Positions 17,571 to 27,192 of a stretch of 64,000 nt of DNA are shown here, piece by piece; position 1 is the first letter of the stretch, and each line of letters starts with the position of its first letter. Source of the DNA: Lutibacter flavus (GTDB lineage Bacteria; Bacteroidota; Bacteroidia; Flavobacteriales; Flavobacteriaceae); assembly GCF_900188355.1 (NCBI RefSeq), contig NZ_FZNX01000005.1, positions 1-64,000 of the forward strand. The letters run 5' to 3'. Both the position numbers and the translations under genes were made by a program. The notes beneath the pieces are model-generated. The model was given only the letters and a program-made list of their open reading frames with translations, searched no databases and had not been told where the DNA came from.

Positions 17571-19391
17571 ATGTTAGAATTAGCAGGAATCATAATATTA
17601 GGAATTTTAGCACAATGGGTTGCATGGAGATTTAAAATTCCTGCAATTTTACCTTTAATTTTAATTGGATTGTTAGTAGGGCCAATTGCTGCCGAGTTTT
17701 TATCGGAAGATGGTTCGAAATGGATTGAACCAGTTTGGAATGGTAAAAATGGATTGTTTCCTGGGGACGGATTGTATTATTTTGTTTCACTAGCAATTAG
17801 TATTATACTGTTTGAAGGTGGTTTAACACTAAAAAGAAGTGAAATTAAATCAGTTGGACCTGTTATTACCAAATTAATTACATTGGGTTCGGCTATTACA
17901 TTTTTTGGCGCAGGTCTTACTACACATTACGTATTTAATTTGAGTTGGGAATTGTCGTTTTTATTTGCTGCATTAATAATTGTAACGGGTCCAACAGTAA
18001 TAACACCTATACTTAGAAACATTCCGTTAAAAAAGAATGTATCGGCAGTTTTAAAATGGGAAGGAATATTAATTGATCCAATTGGAGCATTGGTTGCGGT
18101 ATTGGTTTTTGAATTTATAAGTGTTGGAGGAGGAAGTGGATTTACTAAAACAGCACTAATTGAATTTGGGAAAATCCTTTTATTTGGAACTACCTTTGGT
18201 TTTACATTTGCACATGCGCTGGCTTTTGCTATCAACAAAAACATGATTCCACATTATTTATTAAATGTAGTTTCACTTTCAACAGTATTATTAGTTTTTG
18301 TTGAATCTGAAGTTTTTGCACATGAATCTGGCTTATTAGCAGTAGTTGTTATGGGAATGGTTTTAGGAAATAACAAACTAGAGAATATAAAAGAACTCTT
18401 ATATTTTAAAGAATCTTTAAGCGTGCTACTTATTTCAATCCTATTTATTTTGTTGTCAGCCAATATAAATATTGAAGATATGATGTTGTTGTATAATTGG
18501 AAAACGGCAATATTGTTTGGTATCGTTATTTTTGTTATTAGACCATTGGCGGTGTTTTTAAGTACCACAGGCTCAAAACTAAAAACGAACGAAAAAATAT
18601 TTATAAGTTGGGTAGGTCCACGTGGTATTGTCGCTGCGGGTATTGCTTCTTTATTTGGAAGTAAGTTGCTAAAATCTGGAGTAGAAGGAGCTGAATATAT
18701 TACTCCTTTGGTATTTATGATTGTGCTTGGGACAGTTCTTTTAAATGCAACCACAGCCAGATTATTTGCAAAATTAGTAGGTGTGTTTCTTAAAACTTCC
18801 AATGGAATTATAATAATTGGAGCATCAAATTTTGCGAGATTAATTGCAACATACCTTAAAAAGAATAATAGAAGAGTAGTATTAATAGATAACAATCCAG
18901 ATAATATAAATAAAGCCAAAAACTTAGGGCTTGAAGCTATTCATGGAAATATTTATTCTGATGAATTACTGGAGGATGTGGAATTAAATGATATTGGTTA
19001 TTTATTAGCATTAACTGGTGGAGCAGCTATAAATGAATATGCAATAGAAAAGTTTTCTTCAATTTTTGGAGAAAATGGAGCATTTAGAATTATTTCTACT
19101 GATGAGATGAAAGAAGGTAATTTAGCCCCAAATCAAAAATTGTTTACTCATAAAGATGATTTCTTAAATTTGAGTGAAATTGTGAGGGATTTTCCTTTAG
19201 TAAATGAAGTTGAAGTTAATTCTAACAAACATTATCAAGAATTATTGAAGGAAATTAACGATGAACAACAGGCAATACCAATGTTTTTGAAAGACAATAA
19301 AGGGGTTATTCATATCATTTCATCTCTAGATGAATCAATTGAAATTCAAAAAGGCAATCTGCTAATTTATATTGGAAAAACAATTATATAA
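17571..19391 (+). CDS. CPA1-type Na+(K+)/H+ antiporter with C-terminal TrkA-N domain
   Basis: A 606-residue protein with about 12 membrane helices in residues 1-400, followed by a cytoplasmic NAD-binding TrkA-N domain (about residues 408-530). Typical CPA1 motifs are LFEGGLTL, VTGPTVITPILR, the Asp in GILIDPIGALVAV, and GPRGIVAAG. The TrkA-N domain starts with IIIIGASNFARLIATYL, where the usual glycine-rich loop is altered to G-A-S-N-F-A. The protein would exchange Na+ or K+ for H+ and help pH and ion balance in saline habitats. It follows the CYTH gene by 36 bp on the same strand. Ion specificity is not determinable. Confidence 0.88.
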   Translation: MLELAGIIILGILAQWVAWRFKIPAILPLILIGLLVGPIAAEFLSEDGSKWIEPVWNGKNGLFPGDGLYYFVSLAISIILFEGGLTLKRSEIKSVGPVITKLITLGSAITFFGAGLTTHYVFNLSWELSFLFAALIIVTGPTVITPILRNIPLKKNVSAVLKWEGILIDPIGALVAVLVFEFISVGGGSGFTKTALIEFGKILLFGTTFGFTFAHALAFAINKNMIPHYLLNVVSLSTVLLVFVESEVFAHESGLLAVVVMGMVLGNNKLENIKELLYFKESLSVLLISILFILLSANINIEDMMLLYNWKTAILFGIVIFVIRPLAVFLSTTGSKLKTNEKIFISWVGPRGIVAAGIASLFGSKLLKSGVEGAEYITPLVFMIVLGTVLLNATTARLFAKLVGVFLKTSNGIIIIGASNFARLIATYLKKNNRRVVLIDNNPDNINKAKNLGLEAIHGNIYSDELLEDVELNDIGYLLALTGGAAINEYAIEKFSSIFGENGAFRIISTDEMKEGNLAPNQKLFTHKDDFLNLSEIVRDFPLVNEVEVNSNKHYQELLKEINDEQQAIPMFLKDNKGVIHIISSLDESIEIQKGNLLIYIGKTII

Positions 19392-19480
19392 ATAGTTAAC
19401 CAATTTCTAAAATATATTGAAAACGCTATGTGAAACTATCAAATCTTTGTATTTTTAGCTTTCAAAGATGATAAATATAG

Positions 19481-20473
19481 ATGGCCAAAGGAAATAAAAA
19501 TTTTAAAGAAATACGCTGGGGAATTATTGGTTGTGGAGATGTAACTGAAATTAAAAGCGGTCCACCTTATTACAAAATAGCTGGTTTTTCATTAGCGGCT
19601 GTAATGAGACGTGATGAAGTGAAAGCGAAAGATTTCGCAAAAAGGCATCAGGTAAATAAATACTATACCAATGCAGATGATTTAATAAATGATGATGAAG
19701 TAGATGCTGTTTATATTGCAACCCCGCCAGATACTCATAAATTGTATGGATTAAGAGTCGCAGTAGCTCAGAAACCTTGTTGCATTGAAAAACCATTAGC
19801 TCCAAATTATAACGATAGTTTAGAGATTTTAAAGGCTTTTGAAAAAACAAATACGCCATTATTTGTGGCTTATTATCGACGTACGCAACCTAGATTTAAT
19901 CAAATAAAAAATTGGATTGATGAAGGTGCAATAGGTGATATTAGACATGTTAATTGGCATTTAAACAAAACTACAAGTGAACAAGATATTTCAAAAGGAT
20001 ACAACTGGAGAACTGATAAGTTGGTTGCGCCTGGTGGTTATTTTGATGACTTGGCAAGTCACGGAATTGATTTGTTTGCTTATTATTTAGGAAAAATTAG
20101 TGAAGCAAAAGGAATAAGTTTAAATCAGCAAGGGTTGTACTATGCAAAAGATGCAATTACTGCTTGCTGGGTTCATAATAATGGTGTTACTGGTTCTGGA
20201 AGTTGGAATTTTGGTTGCAGTTCCAACGATGATAAAGTTGGAATTTATGGAAGCAAAGGAACTATTAAATTTTCGATTTATGATAATGTTCCAATAGTTT
20301 TAGAAAGTACATCTAGAAATGAAAATATAATGATTGAGCATCCTGAAAACGTTCAATATTTTCATGTGGAAGCAATGAGAGATTATTTTTCTGAAGGAAA
20401 AAAACATCCTTCAATGGGGAAATCGGCATTGCATACCAGTTGGGTAATGGATAAAATTTTAGGGGCTATTTAA
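19481..20473 (+). CDS. Gfo/Idh/MocA family oxidoreductase
   Basis: A 330-residue NAD(P)-dependent oxidoreductase. The N-terminal Rossmann domain has WGIIGCGDV, an AVMRR second strand, YIATPPDTH and the EKP catalytic-lysine motif (CCIEKPLA). The C-terminal alpha/beta dimerisation domain holds the DDLASHGIDLF histidine motif. Members oxidise or reduce sugar or inositol derivatives; the substrate here is unknown. It sits 7 bp before the AlkB gene, so the two probably share a transcript without an obvious functional link. A second family member lies at 36756-37742. Confidence 0.88.
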   Translation: MAKGNKNFKEIRWGIIGCGDVTEIKSGPPYYKIAGFSLAAVMRRDEVKAKDFAKRHQVNKYYTNADDLINDDEVDAVYIATPPDTHKLYGLRVAVAQKPCCIEKPLAPNYNDSLEILKAFEKTNTPLFVAYYRRTQPRFNQIKNWIDEGAIGDIRHVNWHLNKTTSEQDISKGYNWRTDKLVAPGGYFDDLASHGIDLFAYYLGKISEAKGISLNQQGLYYAKDAITACWVHNNGVTGSGSWNFGCSSNDDKVGIYGSKGTIKFSIYDNVPIVLESTSRNENIMIEHPENVQYFHVEAMRDYFSEGKKHPSMGKSALHTSWVMDKILGAI

Positions 20474-20479
20474 TTATTA

Positions 20480-21082
20480 ATGGATTTATTCAACAAAAAT
20501 TCTAACCAAAATATCCTTCCTTTTGATGGCGAAGTTTTGAATTATGGCTTAATCTTAAATAACAAAGATTGTCAGTTTTACTTAAACACTTTTTTAAATG
20601 CTGATTTTTGGACTCATGATGAATTAGCAATGTTTGGAAAACGAATTAAAACAACTCGTAAAGTTGCTTGGTTTGGAGATTTAGATCATCAATATTCGTA
20701 TTCTAGTTCTGTAAAACATGCAATTCCTTGGACTCCAGAATTAATTTCAATAAAAAATTTAATAGAAAAAGAAACGGGAGAAGTTTTTAACTCTTGCCTT
20801 TTAAATTTATATCATAATGGAAATGAAGGAATGGGTTGGCACCAAGATAACGAAAAGGAATTGGGTAAAAACCCTGTTATTGCTTCATTAAGTTTAGGAA
20901 CAGCTCGAAAATTTTCGTTTAAGCATATTCAAACAAAACAAAAAGTTGATGTTGTTTTAGAAGCAGGTAGTTTGTTATTAATAAAAGGTGAAACTCAGGA
21001 GAATTGGCTACATAGTTTGCCAAAAACAACCAAAATAAAATTCCCAAGAGTTAATTTAACTTTTAGAAATATTTATAATTAG
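20480..21082 (+). CDS. AlkB-like 2-oxoglutarate/Fe(II) dioxygenase
   Basis: A 200-residue AlkB-family protein. Iron ligands are H-x-D in MGWHQDNE and the distal His in NWLHSLPK. The 2-oxoglutarate-binding arginines are in PRVNLTFR, the family's R-x-N-x-T-x-R signature. It also shows the substrate-lid pattern PRKVAWFGD-like TTRKVAWFGD. It probably repairs alkylated DNA or RNA bases by oxidative demethylation. It follows the Gfo/Idh gene by 6 bases, and its stop overlaps the stop of the convergent gene at 21079-21405. Confidence 0.92.
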   Translation: MDLFNKNSNQNILPFDGEVLNYGLILNNKDCQFYLNTFLNADFWTHDELAMFGKRIKTTRKVAWFGDLDHQYSYSSSVKHAIPWTPELISIKNLIEKETGEVFNSCLLNLYHNGNEGMGWHQDNEKELGKNPVIASLSLGTARKFSFKHIQTKQKVDVVLEAGSLLLIKGETQENWLHSLPKTTKIKFPRVNLTFRNIYN

Positions 21083-21405
21083 TCAGCGTATTTCCAATAA
21101 TGAGGATTTGTATCTTCAGAAACTTGATTCCAATAGTCCTGTGTTACTTTATGTCCGTCAAATGTTTTTAGTTTACGCTCAAAAACCCAAATAGTTGGAT
21201 TAAAAACCATGTCAGTTACAGCTACCGTGTATAGTTGAGGCTCTTCTTCTGATTTTCTTTTTTCTTCTTGAATAATAACTTCAAAACCATTATGTTCCAA
21301 TAATTTTTTCAGAAAATTTTTACGGTTTTCATCAATCTTTTTTTCAACAAAAGTCACTCTTGTTTCACCAATACTTCCAAAGGTATGTTTTCCTGCTAAT
21401 CCCAT
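21079..21405 (-). CDS. Conserved small protein at the end of the nuo operon, unknown function
   Basis: A 108-residue soluble protein, with no signal peptide or membrane segment. It begins MGLAGKHTFG and has a charged middle (KKLLEHNGFEVIIQEEKRKSE) and an aromatic-rich end (NQVSEDTNPHYWKYAD). I do not recognise an enzyme motif. It begins 6 bases after the nuoN stop on the same strand, so it is probably co-transcribed with complex I. Its stop overlaps the convergent alkB stop by 4 bases. The frame is well formed and codon use matches its neighbours, so it is a real gene. A role with complex I is possible but only suggested by position. Confidence 0.75.
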   Translation of the reverse strand: MGLAGKHTFGSIGETRVTFVEKKIDENRKNFLKKLLEHNGFEVIIQEEKRKSEEEPQLYTVAVTDMVFNPTIWVFERKLKTFDGHKVTQDYWNQVSEDTNPHYWKYAD

Positions 21406-21411
21406 AATTTC

Positions 21412-22839
21412 TTAATTAAAAACACTACTTAATTCATAAATGTAATCGTATAATGGACTATATAAACCAAGAACTAATATACCAATTACTGTAATAAACA
21501 ATCCTAATCTCATATAGAGTTTGTTCTTGAAAAAAGGAATAGGGGTTTCACTTCTTCGAATAAACATAGCTCTAATTACTAGTAAATAATAGTACAGTGA
21601 AATTGTTACGTTTACAACAGCTAAAAATACCAACATGTAATATCCTTTACTTGCGGCGGCTGTAAATAAGAAAAACTTACCAAAAAATCCTGCTACTGGT
21701 GGTATTCCTGCTAATGAAAATAAAGCTAACATCATTATCAAACTCAAATTAGGGTTTGTTCTGTACAAGCCATTATAATCATCCATATTTTCTTTCCCAG
21801 TTTTTAATGAAATTGCTTGTACAACTCCAAAAGCCGCTAAATTTGAAAATATATAAATCATTACAAAATAGACAATTGTTGCAGTTCCTAATTGTGTTCC
21901 GGTAATTAATCCTAATAAAATAAAACCAGCTTGTGCAATTGAAGAAAATGCTAAAAAGCGTTTCATATTTTGTTGACGTAATGCAAATAAGTTACCTATA
22001 AACATAGTTGCTAAAGCCACAACATAAACCATATTTTCCCAAATGTGAATTAAAGGTTTAAAAACGGTAAACATTAAAATCATTAAAATAAATACTGCAG
22101 CTCCTTTTGAAATTACTGATAAATAGGAAGCTACACTAATTGGAGCACCTTCATAAACATCGGCAGTCCAGAAATGAAATGGAACTAATGATATTTTAAA
22201 TGATAAACCCGCAAAGAATAAAATAAAGCCTAAAATTGTTAAGTTGGTTGAAGTGATAACTTCAATAATATCATTAAAGAATATAGAACCAGATGTTGCA
22301 TATAATAATGAAATACCAAACAATGAAACTCCTGAAGCTAATGCTGCCGAAAGAATTAATTTAATCCCTGCTTCACTTGATTTTCTTTTTGTGGTTTCAT
22401 ATGCCGCCAAGGCTGCAACTGGTAAAGTTGATAATTCTAAACCGATATAAAACATTAAGAAATCGCCTGCAGAAATCATAAAATACATTCCTAATAATGA
22501 AGAAAATAATAATATAAAGAATTCTGTTCCTCTGTTTTCACCCACTATTTTTTCTTCAATCCAATCAGCAGATTGAAGCAATAATATAAAAACTCCAATA
22601 TTCAATACATTTTTAAAGAAATGAATTAAATTATTGGTTTGAAATGAACCTCCAAAAATACTTGATTCATCAATTGCTAAAAAACCAACAGCGGTATGAA
22701 TTCCAAATAAAAATATAGCCAAATGTACCAAGCTACTTTTTTTGGATTTGCTTATAAAAATTTCACCAACTAATAACAACAATGTAATTGTTAGTAGTAA
22801 AATTTCGTGTCTCATTATGAGAAAACTATCTAAATTCAT
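21412..22839 (-). CDS. nuoN: NADH:quinone oxidoreductase-type complex I subunit N
   Basis: A 475-residue polytopic membrane protein of the antiporter-like proton-pumping subunits, the most distal of the N-M-L set. Typical residues include FHFWTADVYEGAPISVAS and LSLIMMLALFSLAGIPP, and lysines within membrane helices. It belongs to the nuoA-nuoN operon and is separated from nuoM by 80 bp, the longest gap in the operon, while the next gene starts 6 bp downstream. The complex here lacks nuoEFG, so the electron donor is unlikely to be NADH through the usual module. Confidence 0.95.
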   Translation of the reverse strand: MNLDSFLIMRHEILLLTITLLLLVGEIFISKSKKSSLVHLAIFLFGIHTAVGFLAIDESSIFGGSFQTNNLIHFFKNVLNIGVFILLLQSADWIEEKIVGENRGTEFFILLFSSLLGMYFMISAGDFLMFYIGLELSTLPVAALAAYETTKRKSSEAGIKLILSAALASGVSLFGISLLYATSGSIFFNDIIEVITSTNLTILGFILFFAGLSFKISLVPFHFWTADVYEGAPISVASYLSVISKGAAVFILMILMFTVFKPLIHIWENMVYVVALATMFIGNLFALRQQNMKRFLAFSSIAQAGFILLGLITGTQLGTATIVYFVMIYIFSNLAAFGVVQAISLKTGKENMDDYNGLYRTNPNLSLIMMLALFSLAGIPPVAGFFGKFFLFTAAASKGYYMLVFLAVVNVTISLYYYLLVIRAMFIRRSETPIPFFKNKLYMRLGLFITVIGILVLGLYSPLYDYIYELSSVFN

Positions 22840-22897
22840 TTTTCAATATTTTATATTTATCTATAAAAATTTTAACTTCAAACTTCAACGATTAATT

Positions 22898-22922
22898 CAC
22901 CCTTTGGGGATTAGGGGGCTTA
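22898..22922. repeat. Short G-run intergenic element abutting nuoM stop
   Basis: A CACCCTTTGGGG-ATTAGGGGG-like stretch in an otherwise AT-rich region, ending at the nuoM stop codon in the only long gap of the nuo operon. It resembles G/C-run intergenic repeats seen in other Bacteroidota, but only one copy is visible here, so repeat status is uncertain. Confidence 0.35.
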
Positions 22923-24407
22923 TAATACTCCTTGAATAAACGGTTGAATACTTTCCAATAGCATATCACTTAACCAAAGTGGTGCAACTCCCATTCCTAT
23001 AATTGGAATTAATAATAATAAAATTCCAGTTGTTTCGTACCAGGTTGCATCTTGTAATTCTAAATATTCTTTATTTTTAACTTGTCCCATTAGCATAATT
23101 CCAACAACACGTAAAATATATACAGCTGTTACAACAATTGCAGAAACCGATAGTATTGTAGCAATTCGATAAAACATACCTTCATTTTGGAAAGCTCCAA
23201 CAAATATGTTCATTTCGGCAACAAATCCGCTAAAACCTGGCAAACCTAAAGAAGCCAAACCAGCAATTACATAAATAGCAGAAATGAACGGAATTACTTT
23301 TAGTAAACCTCCTAATTTGGTGATATCTCTAGTGTGTGTTCTTCCGTAAATCATTCCAATTAAGGCAAAGAATAATGCCGTCATAAATCCGTGAGAAAGC
23401 GATTGCATTAAGGCTCCGTTCCAAGCTGTTTTATTTAACATTAACAACGCAAATAATACCATTCCTAAGTGACTCACAGAAGAATATGCGTTAATATATT
23501 TTAGATCCGTTTGTTTTAATGCTCCAAATGCTCCATAAATAACTCCGGTTGCTGCTAGTATTATAAAGAACCAATCCCAATGCATTGCTCCGGCTGGCAA
23601 TAAGAACATTGCAACTCTAAATACACCGTAACCACCTAATTTCATTAAAACACCAGCGTGCAACATTGATACTGCTGTTGGTGCAGATGCGTGACCATCT
23701 GGTGACCACGTATGAAATGGGAATAAAGCTCCTAAAACAGCAAAGCCTATAAAAGTTAAAGGGAAAAATAATTTTTGTGCTTCAAAAGGAATATTCACTT
23801 GAGCAATTTCTAAAATATTGAAGGTTAAAGCTCCACCATCAGCATTTGAATTGAAATAAATTCCTAAAACTCCAACTAATAGAACTGCAGAGGCTCCCAT
23901 TAACATCAGCGTTAATTTCATTGCTGAATATTCTTTGGGACCTGAGCCCCAAATTCCTATTAATAAATACATTGGAATTACTGCTATTTCGTAAAAAACG
24001 AACATTGTAAACAAGTCAATAGAAATAAAGAACCCGTAAACTCCAGTTGATAAAACTAATAAGGAGATGAAAAATTCTTTTGGTAAATCATCTGTTTTCC
24101 AAGAAATAAAAACACCAGCCAATACTACAATTGATGTTAATAATAAGAGGGCAACTGAAATTCCATCAACCCCAATGGCATAATGAATATTGAATTGTTC
24201 AAACCAAACATAGTCTTTGGTAAAAACCATTATTTCTTCATTAATTTTTCTTTCTTTAAAATAAGCAAAAATTAAATTGATTGACATTCCAAGTTGAATT
24301 ATACTTCCAACCATAGAAACTATACGTGCTTGTTTTAAACCTTTCGTAAATCCTAAAATTAAGATTGTTAAAACAGGTACAATTACAAAGAGTGATAAAA
24401 TATCCAT
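22920..24407 (-). CDS. nuoM: Complex I subunit M
   Basis: A 495-residue, about 14-helix antiporter-like proton-pumping subunit. Characteristic residues are WSPDGHASAPTAVSMLHA in the core broken helix region, the preceding FPFHTW, and the conserved MYLLIGIWG helix. Length is normal for NuoM. It begins 9 bp after nuoL on the same strand and is followed by an 80-bp gap before nuoN. It works in proton translocation driven by quinone reduction in the arm formed by NuoA, B, C, D, H and I. Confidence 0.96.
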   Translation of the reverse strand: MDILSLFVIVPVLTILILGFTKGLKQARIVSMVGSIIQLGMSINLIFAYFKERKINEEIMVFTKDYVWFEQFNIHYAIGVDGISVALLLLTSIVVLAGVFISWKTDDLPKEFFISLLVLSTGVYGFFISIDLFTMFVFYEIAVIPMYLLIGIWGSGPKEYSAMKLTLMLMGASAVLLVGVLGIYFNSNADGGALTFNILEIAQVNIPFEAQKLFFPLTFIGFAVLGALFPFHTWSPDGHASAPTAVSMLHAGVLMKLGGYGVFRVAMFLLPAGAMHWDWFFIILAATGVIYGAFGALKQTDLKYINAYSSVSHLGMVLFALLMLNKTAWNGALMQSLSHGFMTALFFALIGMIYGRTHTRDITKLGGLLKVIPFISAIYVIAGLASLGLPGFSGFVAEMNIFVGAFQNEGMFYRIATILSVSAIVVTAVYILRVVGIMLMGQVKNKEYLELQDATWYETTGILLLLIPIIGMGVAPLWLSDMLLESIQPFIQGVL

Positions 24408-24416
24408 ATTATTTTG

Positions 24417-26336
24417 TTAGTTTGTCCATAAATAAATAAACACCATAGCTAAAACTACAACTCCGGCAATAAAACCAAAGGCGTAATCTTGTACTTTACC
24501 TGATTGCATTCCTTTAATTTTTTCAGAAATAACTACAGTTTTATTACCAATTCCCTCCATTGTTCCATCTACATATTTTTTATCAAAGAATGCAATTGGC
24601 CAGGCAATTCTTTTAAATATTATTTTTTTAGTTACGAACATGTAAATTTCATCAAAATAAAATTTATTGCTTGCCCATTTATAAAATGGACCGAATGCAT
24701 TTGCAAATCTGTCTGCTAAATCATTTTCTTTTTTGTAGAATACATATGCTAAACCAATTCCAGTTAAACCAACTACGGTTGCAACAATTGCTAAAGGAAT
24801 ATTTAAATGCGCTTCAAAACCAGCTCTATCTGCAGTAATTAATTCGCTAAAAGGAATAAATCCACCAACAATACTTATAAAAGCTAATAACATTAATGGT
24901 AATGTCATTGAAATTGGAGATTCATGCGGCACATGTTTGTATTGTGTGTCTTTTCCCCAGAAAATCCCAAAGTATAATCTAAACATATAAAAGGCAGTTA
25001 AACCAGCTACAAATACTCCCACAAAATAAAGGAGTTTGTTATGTTCAAAAGCAGCGACTAAAATTTCATCTTTACTCCAAAACCCTGATAAAGGAAATAC
25101 TCCTGCAATAGCCAAAGCAGCTATTAAAAATGTGATATTTGTAATAGGCATATACTTTCGTAAACCACCCATATCTTTTAAATAATTACTATGTACAGCG
25201 TGTATTACTGAACCTGCACCTAAGAATAATAATGCTTTAAACATAGCATGTGTAAATAAATGGAACATTGAAGCCATATAACCAACACCTTCGTGTCCAT
25301 CATAACCAGAAACACCTAAAGCCATCATCATATATCCCAGTTGCGACATTGTTGAAAATGCTAGTACACGCTTTATATCAGTTTGTGTAATTGCTATTAT
25401 TGCAGCAAATAAGGAGGAGAATCCACCAACATAAGCTACAATATTTAATGCGAAACCATCTTCAATAAAATAATACATTGGAAATAATCGAGCCACTAAA
25501 TAAACACCAGCAACAACCATTGTTGCTGCGTGTATTAATGCAGAAACTGGTGTTGGACCTTCCATTGCATCAGGTAACCAAATATGTAATGGAAACATTG
25601 CTGATTTTCCAGCCCCTCCCATAAATATTAAAATTAATGCCCAAGTGAGAAATGACAATCCCATAAATGATGTAGATGACCAACTTAAAATAGCGCTACC
25701 TTCAGGATTGTTTAAAGTTTCAAAATCATAAGTACCTGTATAATAACCAATAATTAAGATTCCAATTAAGAAACCTAAATCGGCAAAACGAGTAACAATA
25801 AATGCTTTTTTTGCTGCAGCAACTGCTGAGGTTTTTGTGTAATAATATCCAATTAATAAATATGATGAGACCCCAACTAATTCCCAGAAAATATAAATTT
25901 GAAATAAGTTAGTTGCTAAAACTAATCCAAACATAGAGAAGGAGAATAAACCTAAAAAGGCGAAAAATCTGGTATAACCGTCATCCCCTTTCATATAGCC
26001 TCTACTGTATATGTGAACCATTAGAGATACAATTGAAACTACAATCAACATCATAACCGATATAGGATCTATTAAAATTCCCATATCAATTGCTAAGGTA
26101 TCTGTAAAGTTCATCCAAGTTGTTTTTTCAACAAATGTTTGATAAACTCCATCCACTTTTCCACCTACAAAAAAGTATTGATATGCTGTATAAAATGATA
26201 AAGCTGCCGAAGCAGATAATCCTGCAACACCAATATAACCAGAAACAGCAGGTTTAATTTTTTGATTAAAAATTCCTAATAACAAAAATGCTGCTAGTGG
26301 AATTAGAGGTATTAATATTACGTAAGTAAAATCCAT
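24417..26336 (-). CDS. nuoL: Complex I subunit L
   Basis: A 639-residue, about 16-helix antiporter-like subunit carrying the long lateral helix at its C-terminal side. Signatures are FWELVGVSSYLLIGYY and LPDAMEGPTPVSALIHAAT, plus the GFWSKDEIL loop. Length matches NuoL. It lies 13 bp after nuoK and 9 bp before nuoM. It translocates protons at the tip of the membrane arm. Confidence 0.96.
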   Translation of the reverse strand: MDFTYVILIPLIPLAAFLLLGIFNQKIKPAVSGYIGVAGLSASAALSFYTAYQYFFVGGKVDGVYQTFVEKTTWMNFTDTLAIDMGILIDPISVMMLIVVSIVSLMVHIYSRGYMKGDDGYTRFFAFLGLFSFSMFGLVLATNLFQIYIFWELVGVSSYLLIGYYYTKTSAVAAAKKAFIVTRFADLGFLIGILIIGYYTGTYDFETLNNPEGSAILSWSSTSFMGLSFLTWALILIFMGGAGKSAMFPLHIWLPDAMEGPTPVSALIHAATMVVAGVYLVARLFPMYYFIEDGFALNIVAYVGGFSSLFAAIIAITQTDIKRVLAFSTMSQLGYMMMALGVSGYDGHEGVGYMASMFHLFTHAMFKALLFLGAGSVIHAVHSNYLKDMGGLRKYMPITNITFLIAALAIAGVFPLSGFWSKDEILVAAFEHNKLLYFVGVFVAGLTAFYMFRLYFGIFWGKDTQYKHVPHESPISMTLPLMLLAFISIVGGFIPFSELITADRAGFEAHLNIPLAIVATVVGLTGIGLAYVFYKKENDLADRFANAFGPFYKWASNKFYFDEIYMFVTKKIIFKRIAWPIAFFDKKYVDGTMEGIGNKTVVISEKIKGMQSGKVQDYAFGFIAGVVVLAMVFIYLWTN

Positions 26337-26349
26337 AATTTCTTAACTA

Positions 26350-26667
26350 TTAATATTTCATAATTTCAGTGTCCTTAACTTCTACCGAAGCAATTTGTCT
26401 GTACAAATTAATTATTATTGATACAGCCAAAGCAGTTTCTGCAGCAGCAACGGCAATAATAAATATTGAAAAGAAAACGCCTTGCAACATATCCGGATAT
26501 AAATATTTGTTGATAACAACAAAATTGATAACAGATGCATTCAATATTAATTCAATAGACATTAAAATTGAAATCAAGTTTTTTCTAGTTATAAAACCGT
26601 AAACACCAATAAAAAATAGGATAGAGGTAACGGTTAGAATTTCGTATATGCTAATTCCGGCTATCAT
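26350..26667 (-). CDS. nuoK: Complex I subunit K
   Basis: A 105-residue three-helix membrane protein with the family pattern GIYGFITRKNLI-like GVYGFITRKNLI and the conserved glutamate in SIELILNASVINF, followed by AAAETALAVSI with the second conserved glutamate. Both acidic residues belong to the proton channel near NuoJ and NuoN. Its start overlaps the end of nuoJ by one base. Confidence 0.96.
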   Translation of the reverse strand: MIAGISIYEILTVTSILFFIGVYGFITRKNLISILMSIELILNASVINFVVINKYLYPDMLQGVFFSIFIIAVAAAETALAVSIIINLYRQIASVEVKDTEIMKY

Positions 26668-27188
26668 TATTTAATGTCATTTTTGTTGGTTAGTTTTTTT
26701 CCTTTTGCAATTATTATTGCACCAATCATAGAAGCTAATAAAAGGACACTAATTAATTCAAACGGTAAAATAAATCCACCAGTTTCATAACTTAATAATC
26801 CAAGTCCAATATCTTCCGTAGTTGTAGTTACTGATTTTCCTGCTACATTAAATGGATGCGCATAAATTGTAGTTAAAAAGACTCCAAGACCTACTAAACA
26901 AGCTAAACCTACCAAGATTTGTTTAGATCTTTTTGCAACTTCTAATTCCATTTCAATATGATGTACCAACACCACTGAAAAAATAATTAGAACAATAATT
27001 CCACCTGCGTAAACAGTTAATTGTATGGCGGCTAAGAAATTATAATCTATTAAAAAGTAGATTCCTGCAATTCCACACAGCACAAATAATAAATAAATAA
27101 CGGATCGAAGCATTTTTTTGCTGGTAACAGATGCAATTGCAAAAACAATCATTACCAATGCTAAAATGTAAAATATAATTTTCTCCAT
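26667..27188 (-). CDS. nuoJ: Complex I subunit J
   Basis: A 173-residue membrane protein with five helices. The family's conserved region is visible as LAAIQLTVYAGGIIVLIIF, and the end is a charged tail KKLTNKNDIK. It helps form the proton channel beside NuoK and NuoA. It lies 4 bp after nuoI and overlaps nuoK by one base, in normal operon order. Confidence 0.95.
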   Translation of the reverse strand: MEKIIFYILALVMIVFAIASVTSKKMLRSVIYLLFVLCGIAGIYFLIDYNFLAAIQLTVYAGGIIVLIIFSVVLVHHIEMELEVAKRSKQILVGLACLVGLGVFLTTIYAHPFNVAGKSVTTTTEDIGLGLLSYETGGFILPFELISVLLLASMIGAIIIAKGKKLTNKNDIK

Positions 27189-27192
27189 AAGT

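Noticed and set aside
18254-18919. 221-residue minus-strand frame opposite the antiporter
   Set aside because: Antisense shadow of the membrane-helix coding region; the plus-strand gene is unambiguous.
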